Shown here in pieces: positions 8,765 to 18,000 of a stretch of 40,583 nt of DNA. The stretch covers positions 1 through 40,583 of the forward strand of contig JAISBR010000009.1 of assembly GCA_031266095.1 (NCBI GenBank), written 5' to 3'. Both the position numbers and the translations under genes were made by a program. Position 1 is the first letter of the stretch. Every line of letters begins with the position of its first letter. The DNA comes from Treponema sp. (GTDB taxonomy: Bacteria; Spirochaetota; Spirochaetia; Treponematales; Breznakiellaceae). The notes beneath the pieces were generated by a model. It was not told the origin of the DNA, did no database searches, and saw only the letters and a program-made list of their open reading frames with translations.

Positions 8765-11700
8765 ATGAAAGGAATAATCTGCCTCTGCGTGCACCGGCCC
8801 GTGATGGTGATTATGATTATGTCCGCCCTTGTGACAGCCGCCCTCTTTTCCATTTCTACGCTGCCCCTTGAACGGCTGCCTTCGTTATCTGTACCCAGGG
8901 TGACAGTTGAAACAATCTATACCGGAATGGCGGCTAACGACATGCGTTCACTGGTTACCATTCCGGTGGAAGACGCCCTTTCACCGGTAAAGGGACTTGA
9001 GCGGATACGGAGCGTCTCCCGGGACGGACGATCGCTTATCAGCCTTGATTTCCGCTGGGGAACAGATCCGGTTGCAGCCTCCGCTCTTGTGCGTGAGGCC
9101 GTCGATACGGTGTATCCAAGCCTTCCCGAAGGAGTACTGAAGCCTGTGGTGACTCAGGGTGATTACGAGAGCGATCCCCACGCAATTATCGCGGTACGTT
9201 CACTTCAGGGTGACGGGAGTTTTGCCCGCAGGCTTGCCGAATACGAACTGCGGGCAAGATTCCGGAAAATCGACGGGGTAGGATCGATCATTCTGGTGGG
9301 CGGAGAAATTGCCGAGGAGCGGCTGCGGATGGATGTGCCGAGACTTGCCGCACTTGGCATAGGTCCGCTGGATTTTGTCAGGGTACTCTCAGGAGAAACC
9401 ATAGATATCCCCGCAGGGAATGCCCGTGAAGGGGACATGGAACTGGTGGTGGTCGGTAAAGGCAGACCGGATACGGTAGAAGAGCTGGCGGAACTGCTCA
9501 TTCCCGCCGGAGGGGCCGCGCTGAAGCTGGGCGACGCCGGGGATCTGAATCTTGAACCGGCGCGCCGTAATAGTGTTTTTGTTTTTGAAGGCGGGGAGGC
9601 GGTGGCCCTGGAGATATACCGGAGATCCGGAGCTGACCCGCTGCGCCTTTCAAGGGATATACGGAAAACGCTAAAAGAAGCCGCCCCGCTCTTTGCGCGG
9701 GACGCCGATATCATCCTGGTCCGGGATTCCACTCCTTCTTTGATCCGGGGCATTATTGGCCTCTTAATATCTGCCGGCTTAGGCGCCGCTGTGGTAATTG
9801 TGGTCCTGGTTGTGTTTATCCGCCGCCTCCGTTACAGTCTCCTTGCCGCCTTGTCAATTCCGATATCTGCGGCGGCGGGCGTCTGCGTTCTGGCAATAAC
9901 GGGAAAGTCCCTCAACAGCATGAGTCTCGGCGGACTTGCCCTGGGGATCGGTCTTGTTTCGGATACGAGCGTGGTCGTCTTGGATCTGCTCCACCGGGCG
10001 TTTGGGGCGGGGATAGGACCGCCGGCCCCTGAGGAAACAGGCGATAAAGCCGCCTCAATTGCCGCTTCCAGCATAGCCTCAACCATTACTACCGCGGTGG
10101 TTTTTGTGCCGGTGATTTTTCTTCCCGGCCCCCTGGGCAGCCTCTTCGGCGATACCGCCATTACCCTGGTTTCCTCAATAAGCATGGGATGGCTGTATGC
10201 CCAGTTCTGCCTCCCTTCCCTGTACCGGATGTTCTTTACAGCAGACGGACATAGTTTCGGATCCTTGTGCTCGATTGAAAAAAAATACCGTTGCATGCTC
10301 GCGCCTTCACTCAGGCGGCCTTTTCGGATCTTCGCGATTGCCGCGCTGGCAAGCCTTGCCGGAGGATTGTTCCTGCTGCTCCGGCCCGCGGTTTTTGTCA
10401 GTCCTGATGAGGCTGAAGAGGTATGGGTTTCGGTTGTTTTCCCTCCGGGGACGCTTATTGAAACAGCCGGAGCCTCGGGTGCCGCGATTTCCCGGATTAT
10501 CGCGGACCTTCCCTGTGTAAAAACGATTTACGGCAGGGCGGGTGCAGAAGAAGAAGATGTCGGCCGCAGAGCCGATACGGATTACCTGAAAGAAGAACTG
10601 ATCATTCGTTGTGTGCTCACCGGGAGAATAAAACCGGAAAAGGCCCTTGCCGAAATAGCAAAAGCGGTAAACGCGCTGAAGAACCAGGGGGGAACTCTGT
10701 TAGACGCTAAGGTTTCTGCATACCTGCCGAAAGACCGGACCGAAACGCACCTGGGGCTTTCATCGGACCGGACTTTCGCTATTCTGGGGAAGGACCGGGA
10801 GGAAACCGTTGAGAGGGCGATCATAGCGGCGGGTCTGTTCAGGGACTATTCCGGCGGGGTTACCGTATCACTCAGGCCTCAGGGCCGCCGGCCGGAATTG
10901 CGGTTCTACCCGAACCGGGAGGCCGCCGCGTATCTTGCCGTATCCGCGGCGGATATCGCGGAATCCCTTTACACTCTGAGCGAAGGGATTGTCGCATCAC
11001 GGCTTGAGATTGAGGGCCGGCCTATTGATCTGCGGATATCAGGGACGGCGCTTTCGGAATATTCCGGCAATTCCGGACCGGAATCGCTGCTGGAAAATAT
11101 TCCCCTGAGAACGCCCCAGGGAAAAACGGTTTACCTGGGTTCCCTTGGCAGGATAGAGCGGCATGAGGCGGAGGCAGCGCTGGCACGGCTTGATCGCGCC
11201 GATGTGATCTATCTGGATCTGCCGTCCTCAAAGAACCAGAAAAGTACCGGGGCGGCGCGGGAAATAGCTGCCCGTTTTTCCTGGTTTACCAGGGCAGCTG
11301 AGTCCGTTTTCAGCCGTTATCGGAATTCCCTGCTGCTCAATATTTGTCTCGTGTTGATCCTGCTCTATATGACCATGGGCGCTCAGTTTGAATCTTTTCT
11401 TCTTCCCCTGATCCTCATGCTGACCATTCCGTTCTCCATTGCCGGCGCGGGTCCCGCGCTGCTGCTGTTTGGAGCCGGCCTCGATTCAGGGGCCGTTCTG
11501 GGCTTGATCACGCTGTTTGGCCTCGTGGTGAATAATGGTCTCATACTGTTCGAGATCAGCGATGAAAAGATACGTTCCGGCTGCTCTCCGGCGGCGGCGG
11601 TTTTTAGCGGAGCTTCGGAACGACTGCGGCCGATACTGATTACCGCCATGACCACGGTTTTTGCTTTGTTTCCTGTCGCGCTAAATCCCCTGGGTAATGC

Positions 11701-11815
11701 CCAGAAGTCAATGTCCGCCGCCATGCTGGGAGGGATTGCCGCCTCAACCCTGCTCAGTCTCTTCGCCCTGCCGCCGATCTTTATACGGTTTTTTCGATGG
11801 AGAGAACGAGGATGA
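8765..11815 (+). CDS. RND-family inner-membrane transporter, first subunit
   Basis: This gene encodes 1016 residues, the full length of an AcrB/HAE1-type RND protein. The start has GAGGAAC upstream. Features in order: TM1 near residues 10-32, a first periplasmic porter domain to about residue 315, TM2-TM6 around 320-500, a second porter domain to about 855, and TM8-TM12 to the end. The TM4 signature reads GIGLVSDTSVVV, keeping one Asp (residue 400) but replacing the second Asp of the usual DD pair with Thr. TM10 carries VVNNGLILFE, with Asn where AcrB has Lys940; Asn there is common in other RND groups. It probably works with the next gene product as a heteromeric pump driven by proton flow. 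The substrate is not predictable. It overlaps the next gene by four bases. Confidence 0.9.
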   Translation: MKGIICLCVHRPVMVIMIMSALVTAALFSISTLPLERLPSLSVPRVTVETIYTGMAANDMRSLVTIPVEDALSPVKGLERIRSVSRDGRSLISLDFRWGTDPVAASALVREAVDTVYPSLPEGVLKPVVTQGDYESDPHAIIAVRSLQGDGSFARRLAEYELRARFRKIDGVGSIILVGGEIAEERLRMDVPRLAALGIGPLDFVRVLSGETIDIPAGNAREGDMELVVVGKGRPDTVEELAELLIPAGGAALKLGDAGDLNLEPARRNSVFVFEGGEAVALEIYRRSGADPLRLSRDIRKTLKEAAPLFARDADIILVRDSTPSLIRGIIGLLISAGLGAAVVIVVLVVFIRRLRYSLLAALSIPISAAAGVCVLAITGKSLNSMSLGGLALGIGLVSDTSVVVLDLLHRAFGAGIGPPAPEETGDKAASIAASSIASTITTAVVFVPVIFLPGPLGSLFGDTAITLVSSISMGWLYAQFCLPSLYRMFFTADGHSFGSLCSIEKKYRCMLAPSLRRPFRIFAIAALASLAGGLFLLLRPAVFVSPDEAEEVWVSVVFPPGTLIETAGASGAAISRIIADLPCVKTIYGRAGAEEEDVGRRADTDYLKEELIIRCVLTGRIKPEKALAEIAKAVNALKNQGGTLLDAKVSAYLPKDRTETHLGLSSDRTFAILGKDREETVERAIIAAGLFRDYSGGVTVSLRPQGRRPELRFYPNREAAAYLAVSAADIAESLYTLSEGIVASRLEIEGRPIDLRISGTALSEYSGNSGPESLLENIPLRTPQGKTVYLGSLGRIERHEAEAALARLDRADVIYLDLPSSKNQKSTGAAREIAARFSWFTRAAESVFSRYRNSLLLNICLVLILLYMTMGAQFESFLLPLILMLTIPFSIAGAGPALLLFGAGLDSGAVLGLITLFGLVVNNGLILFEISDEKIRSGCSPAAAVFSGASERLRPILITAMTTVFALFPVALNPLGNAQKSMSAAMLGGIAASTLLSLFALPPIFIRFFRWRERG

Positions 11816-14800
11816 AAATTTTTACCGTGTGGTTTGAAAGAAGAAAAGCAAGCCTTTGTATATTGACAGGAATATGCGCCGTATCGTTATGCGTCATCTT
11901 GTATTCAAATGAACAAAAAGGAAAAAACGGCGGCGGATATTACTCGATAAGTATCCGGCATTACGGAGTTGATGCCAGGGAGATGGAACGGAGCGTTGCC
12001 ATGCCGCTTGAGGACGCCCTTTCCTCCATTCCGGGGCTGCGGACGCTGCAGAGTTCCAGCGAAAATGGCCTGACCCGGGTCTTCGCGGGTTTCAGCCGGA
12101 ACAGCCGGGGTCAGTACGAGGCGATTCGGGAGGCGGCTCAAAGGGTATATGAAACCCTGCCTTCTTCCGTACAGCGGCCTGAGATACAAAGTTCTGACAA
12201 TTCCCGAATCCCCGTCTGGTCCGCCGCGGTATTCGATACTACATCCGCCGCTGACACCGCCGATACGGCGTTGCTTCTTGAACGGACCGTCAAGCCCAAA
12301 CTGGAAAGTCTTGATGGCGCGGGGGAAGCACTAATATCCGGCGCCGGCCTGCGGGAGATCATTGTTGCCCTGGACCAGGAAAAAGCCGCCACCCTTGGCC
12401 TTAATCATTCTTCGGTAGCGGCGGCGCTGAGTATGAATGACGCGCTGTTATCCGGAGGGACTCTCAGATACCGGGACAGGGAAATCATTGTTACTGTGGA
12501 CGGACGCTATGGCCAGCCTTCAGATTATGGTTATTCAGATCGCGTAACGACGAATATCAATGCTCTGAGGGACGCCCTTATCCCAATGGGGGATGGCAAG
12601 ACAACGGCGCTCATGGAGATCGCGGAGGTATATGAACAGGAACGGATACCGGATACCCTTTCCCGCCTAAACGGAAAACAGGCGGTGGTGATCTCCCTGA
12701 TGGGAAGTTCCGGCGCTGATTTACGAAAACTTTCCAGGAGTATACAAAAAGAGCTGGCATTCCTGTCGCTGCCGCTGGAATTCACCGTGCTTTCAGATCG
12801 GGGCGAGGAAGAAGCCGCGGCGTTTCGTTCTGTTTTCAGCGCCGCCTTACAGGGCGCTTTCATGGTTGCCCTGATTAGTTTTCTGTTAAACCGGGGAAAG
12901 GACGGATATTCCCCCCTGGGGCTGAACCGCGCCGGAGTTTTCTGTGCCCTGGCGATTCCCGCGATCTGCCTTGTTTCCGCTGCGTTACTCGCAATAAGCG
13001 GATTCCCTCCGGATCGTTTTGTTCTGGCCGGCCTTGCCGCCGGTATCGGCTCGGCGGTTGACCCGGTTGTCCTCTGCTCGGAAAAATTACGAAAAAGCCG
13101 GACTTACGGCGAGGCCCATTCAGCCCTGGGACAGCTTAGGGGACCTCTCGTCGCCGGTGCCGCCACTACGGTCGCCGCCCTGCTGCCCCTTAGGACGATG
13201 GACATTGAGGTAGGTATTATTGCCTATGCCATCAGCGCCGTCACGCTGGCGGCTATGGCGCTGAGTCTCAGCCTGCTGCCTCCCCTGCTGCTCTGGGATT
13301 TGGGATCACCTGCTCTGAAGCGAAAAGCCTCTTTGCGGAATTCCGCAGTCTCTCTGCCGCGGCGTTTTATGTTCCTTGCGACATTCAGATTTTTTTTCAA
13401 ATACCCCTTCCGGTACGGCTTCCGAAAAATATGCCGTTTCCTTGCCGCCAATACTGTACTCTGTGTGCACCATCCGGCCGTGGTTCTGTCGAGCTCTATT
13501 GTTCTCTCTATGGCCGGTATCCTGGCGCTTTTTATCAGAGGGGCTGATGCGGGAACTTACGGTTCTGAGAATTCCCTCTACGCTCAGGTTGAATTCGAGG
13601 GGGGACTCTTGGCCGAAGAAACGGATCGCCTTCTTGCCAAATATGGGGAGACTTTGGCGGGAAAAGACGGAATAACCTATGTGGAAACCGGCGCCAGAAC
13701 AGGGGCCGGAAATTTGCTGGTTTCATTTAACCCTAAACGGTTTTCCACAGACGAGGTCAGGGAACTTGCCCGTTCCATTACAATTCCCGGCGGCTTCGTG
13801 TTTTTAAGCGAAGCCCCGACGGCTGAACGTTACTGGGAAATCAAGATATTTGGTGACGACGATCAGAAATGCCGGGAACTGGCGGAAGAACTGGCCCGCT
13901 CTTCCGCCGGCCTTCCCCTGGTGAAAGAACGGGTACTTAATTTCAAAGAAGGAAGCAAAAGGCTCAACCTGTTGCCGGACCGGGAACGCCTGGTTGAATC
14001 AGGCATCAGTTTTTATCAGGCGGCTGATGCGTTGCGCCGGGGGGTACATGGGCCGGTGGCTTATAAGCGGGTGGGTCCCCGGAACGAAATTGATGTGCGG
14101 GTACGGACAGGAACGGGGACGCTTTCGCGGACTGAGACGCTGGGGATACTGGTTTTCCCGGGAAAAAGGGAAGCCCAAGCCGCGCCGCTTAATTCTCTCA
14201 CGCGGATACGGGAAGGTGTTGAACCGGCGAGTATCAGGCGGGAGGATCGCCGCCGCATGGCTTCCATTACCATCAGTACCAAAGCCATGGATCCCCGCCG
14301 GGTGAAGAAAGAACTGGCAGGCTTGTTCGGAAAACTTGAATTGCCGCCGGGCTATTCAATTGAATTCGATCCGGAGGCGCTCAGGCGGGCTGAAGCCCTG
14401 TCGGGAACCTGTCTTTCCCTGCTTTTGGCCTTGGCTTTCTGCTATATGGTAATCGCCTCAGTGAATGAATCTTTTACCATGCCGCTGGCGGTACTATCCG
14501 CGGTTCCTCCTTCTCTGGCGGTTCCCGCCCTGTGCCTTGCCTTTTCCGGTCATCCACTGAATCTCCCGGCGGCCTGCGCTTTTGTAGCGGTAAGCGGCAT
14601 CACGGTTAACGCTGCGGTTCTATGCGCCGGAGGGATACAAGATTCTCTGCGGCCGGAAAGCGGGAAACCAAGCCTCCGTCTGTACCGGAGCCTGCGGCAA
14701 AAGATACCAGCATTATTTGCCACTGCTGGTACAACCATCGCCGGGGCTCTGCCCTTTCTCCTGCTCAGGGAACAAGCTAACGATATAGTAAGAATCTTGT

Positions 14801-14904
14801 CGCTGGTTACCACCCTTGGAGTAGCCGGTTCCTGTATCTGTTCAATAAGCGTTGTCCCGGCGCTTTCGCTGATATTAAAACGATCAAGCTTCTCTCAAAA
14901 CTGA
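11812..14904 (+). CDS. RND-family inner-membrane transporter, second divergent subunit
   Basis: The product has 1030 residues from the ATG at 11812. That start gives an ATGA overlap with the first RND gene and a GGAGAG site seven bases upstream; a start five codons earlier has no site. The order is TM1 near residues 15-35, a porter domain, a membrane block around 335-515, a second porter domain, and a final membrane block from about 860. The TM4 signature is GIGSAVDPVVLC: one Asp (residue 417) remains, and the next position is Pro. TM10 (SGITVNAAVLCAGG) lacks the usual Lys/Asn-Asn and the acidic residue. It is more degenerate than its partner, as if one subunit carries the transport cycle and this one is specialised. 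This is inference from sequence. Confidence 0.87.
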   Translation: MKIFTVWFERRKASLCILTGICAVSLCVILYSNEQKGKNGGGYYSISIRHYGVDAREMERSVAMPLEDALSSIPGLRTLQSSSENGLTRVFAGFSRNSRGQYEAIREAAQRVYETLPSSVQRPEIQSSDNSRIPVWSAAVFDTTSAADTADTALLLERTVKPKLESLDGAGEALISGAGLREIIVALDQEKAATLGLNHSSVAAALSMNDALLSGGTLRYRDREIIVTVDGRYGQPSDYGYSDRVTTNINALRDALIPMGDGKTTALMEIAEVYEQERIPDTLSRLNGKQAVVISLMGSSGADLRKLSRSIQKELAFLSLPLEFTVLSDRGEEEAAAFRSVFSAALQGAFMVALISFLLNRGKDGYSPLGLNRAGVFCALAIPAICLVSAALLAISGFPPDRFVLAGLAAGIGSAVDPVVLCSEKLRKSRTYGEAHSALGQLRGPLVAGAATTVAALLPLRTMDIEVGIIAYAISAVTLAAMALSLSLLPPLLLWDLGSPALKRKASLRNSAVSLPRRFMFLATFRFFFKYPFRYGFRKICRFLAANTVLCVHHPAVVLSSSIVLSMAGILALFIRGADAGTYGSENSLYAQVEFEGGLLAEETDRLLAKYGETLAGKDGITYVETGARTGAGNLLVSFNPKRFSTDEVRELARSITIPGGFVFLSEAPTAERYWEIKIFGDDDQKCRELAEELARSSAGLPLVKERVLNFKEGSKRLNLLPDRERLVESGISFYQAADALRRGVHGPVAYKRVGPRNEIDVRVRTGTGTLSRTETLGILVFPGKREAQAAPLNSLTRIREGVEPASIRREDRRRMASITISTKAMDPRRVKKELAGLFGKLELPPGYSIEFDPEALRRAEALSGTCLSLLLALAFCYMVIASVNESFTMPLAVLSAVPPSLAVPALCLAFSGHPLNLPAACAFVAVSGITVNAAVLCAGGIQDSLRPESGKPSLRLYRSLRQKIPALFATAGTTIAGALPFLLLREQANDIVRILSLVTTLGVAGSCICSISVVPALSLILKRSSFSQN

Positions 14905-14959
14905 AATTTTGGAAGAGACTTATCGATCGGCACTACATTTTTTACAAGGAATTTGTTTG

Positions 14960-15049
14960 ATGGCTGAAGTTATCGAACAACTCTATTTATGCCTGGGAAA
15001 GGAATTCCGCTTGAGCGGGATAAAATTTTATTTAGGTTATACGCCATGA
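14960..15049 (+). CDS. 29-codon small ORF coupled to the giant gene
   Basis: The ATG at 14960 has AAGGA at 14946-14950 with nine-base spacing and opens a frame of 29 codons (beginning MAEVIEQLYLCLGKEF). Its TGA at 15047-15049 overlaps the ATG of the giant gene as ATGA, the same junction type used four other times in this operon. The giant gene itself has only a weak ribosome-binding site, so translation of the small ORF could deliver ribosomes to it. The peptide has no signal sequence or recognised family. It could be a leader peptide for coupling or a chance ORF. Confidence 0.45.
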   Translation: MAEVIEQLYLCLGKEFRLSGIKFYLGYTP

Positions 15050-18000
15050 AAAATAATTCTAAAAAATCGCTGTCCGCTGTACTGGCGCTGATTATGGGAT
15101 TGAGTTCTTTCCTGGGATTTGCCCAAACCAATCCTGACTCTCCGCAGGGGATGCGGTCTATGGGGGAATTCAAGGGTTTTGACAAATCGGTCTTTGACTA
15201 CCACTTCAGCAGGGCCGACAGGGAAACGAGGACCGACCGCTGGATATTCGAAGCCAGGCGGGGTATTGGTCTTGCGCTTAACGCCTGGGAACTCTTCGCG
15301 TCGGATCTCTACGATAATCCGCTGCTTCTGGAAGGAGCCAGAAAACAAATTGAAGACTGGAGCGCCGGTGAGCTTGAAGAGCGTTTTTCCCAATGGCTTA
15401 TGGGCCGTTTTTTCGGCGGCGCCGCCGAAGAGATGACGGAGCTGCTTTCCACGACGATAAATGAAGCTCAGCGCCGGTATACCTATCACCTGGACCCGGA
15501 GGGAAATATCATATATGACGACCAGACCGGCGATCCTTTGGTAATACGCCCCGGTGAGGAAGGACGGGAATTTTCCAATGACCTTTACTCGTGGCGCTAT
15601 ACCGTGGAAGAGAACGTTGCGGCCAACACCGGTTTCCTTGAGGCGGCGGTTGCCCGGATGTATCCCGAATTGTTAGCCTACATTCCTCCTGAAATGCGCG
15701 AATCCCTGGGAACCAAAATCACCGCCGCAGGCTCCGATTTTGCCGAAACAATACGGAAAGAATTTGAGAGAATAGCCGCCAGAGAGGAACGGATCTTTAC
15801 CGGGCGGAGGACCGGGGACGTGTGGAGTCTGCGGAAAAAAAGCGATGACGAGGCTGCCTGGGCCGTCACCACCCGGCTTATAGGAGAAGTCGAGGATGCC
15901 TGCACCAGAGGCATAGCCGGCCTCGCAAGCCGCATAGAGGAAGCCTCCGCCGGCAGCGGGGATTTGTCCATTATGGGAGAAGAATGGCTTGAGATGTACC
16001 GGGAACAATTTGACCGGGGTCTTAAAGCATGGGAACAGGCCGAGGAGCGTTTCTTTATCCGCCGTATTGAATGGGAACAGGAAGCGGGCAGGCTTTTTTC
16101 CGAGGGGGAAGAATCCTGGCTCACCGCTTTTAATCATTTTGAAGAAGAGCGGAAAAAATGGGAATTACAGACTAAAGAACTGTACGAATCCGGTGAAGCG
16201 ATTTTCAAGAACGCCTCCGCAAATTTGGAAAAAGCTATTGCCGAAGCTAAAATCGAATTTGCGCAAAATACCCAGCTGAGAACAGAAGCCGGCGCCGCCA
16301 GGGCCAGGGCCCTCATTGATATGTATTTAACCTGCGGCTCGGGTGCTGCGGCAGCCCGGGAAAACATCCTGTTTTGGCTTAAACAGTACGGCGGTGAAAA
16401 AATTGATCCCGCCGCCGCCTCTTTCAGCGGCTGGCTTGACGGAGAAGTAAAAAAACAAGGTTCATCGAACAAGGCCGGCTTGTTAGGGGAAATAAAGAAA
16501 TCATACGATTTATACGCCTCTTATTTAAGTAAAGCAAAAGACGCCAGAGATAAAATTATCGCCGATTACAGCGGTATTATTGGCTCAGGGGCGCTGAAGG
16601 ATATACTCTCAGATGATATGTCAAGTGAAGATTTCGCCCTTGACGAATATCAGGCCGCCTTAATCAAAGCCAAGGCCGCCGTTCAGTACTGGGAACGTCA
16701 GACCTCAATCGCAGAAGCTGTTGCGGCCTACGCACAGGATTTGACCGCCGGAAGGATGACCGAATCCGAGGGACTGCGGTCATGGGAAGCCGCAAAGGCC
16801 GCTTACAATGAAACCCTGTCCCAGTATGAAAAAGAATTGCAAAACTTAAACGCTATTGGCGCGGACCTTCTGGAAAAACAGGCCTCTCTGGATATATTAG
16901 CGTTGAAATTGAAGGAAGAAGAGGAATATTTAAACGCGCTGAATCTTGAATACTCTACGTTGATTGCGGCTAACGCCGTAAATCGTGATGACTATATGCT
17001 TGTCGAATTAAATATGAAATATACCGGCCTTCTCGCCGAATACCGGCTCTTAACCAGGTCCGGAGACGAGGCGCTGTATAAAACTTCCCTTGAATATTCC
17101 CTGGAACTGGGTATTGCCGAACACAGGGAGACGGCTCTGGCCCTGCGGAATATATTGATAAACGGTGACGGGGAAAACCTGAAATCCCTGGCTGAGTTAC
17201 GCGCGGCCGCGGCCGGTGTCCCGAACCCTGAGGCTGAGATGGACCTACGGATACGCCTCAGCGGGATTGATCTGCTGGATGCGGGAACCGGTGCGGAATG
17301 GTATTGCAAGTCACGGGATATAACCCTCACGGACTCAGAAAAGGCCGAACTGGCGGGGAGAAAATTAGAGGAGCGTTTAATCGCCGATCTGGAACATAGT
17401 TTTGATACCCTGCTCAAAAAACGGATTGCCCTGGAAACAGAAGCGCTGTACTGTTTTTTGAACGGAAACGCGGGGGCAGAAGGGGACGGAGTTTTATTAT
17501 CCCAATGCTGCCTCGTGGACAGCGCTGACGCAGTCAAGGGACTTGCGGTTTTACAGATCCTGGACGAACGGCTTCAAGCCGGAGACGGCTATTTTACCGG
17601 CAATAACGAAGACGATGAAATGATCCTCTGGTTTATTGAGGGCGGGAGTTTCTTTTACGGTTCCGAGGCTTTTCTTGCAGAACAGATTGACAACTATCGG
17701 TTCTGCGGAGAATTGCTGGAAGTATATGAAAATTTCACCGCCGCCGCGTCCTTTGCGGTAAAAGAGGCCTGGCAGGACAGCCTGCTTGATATGAGCCATT
17801 TATTCGCCGCATACGGCCTCAGCGTCTCAGGTTCACAGTTACCTGATATGCAAAGCCTTTGCGCGGTTCTTACGGCAAGGCCCGGCGACTTTGTTCTTAA
17901 TACCGCCCGCTTTCTCCGTGATTTTGATCGTTGCTTTTCTCTGATCCCCGAATGGCTTGAGTCTGAGATAAACAGCTGGAAAAACGCTTTTGCCGAATAT

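Noticed and set aside
9700..14900. Treating the two RND genes as one frameshifted duplicate
   Set aside because: Both are full length, diverged along their whole length and joined by a normal ATGA overlap, so they are two functional genes.
14989..15045. Earlier in-frame start for the giant protein
   Set aside because: No ribosome-binding site, and it puts 19 residues ahead of a clean Sec signal peptide.
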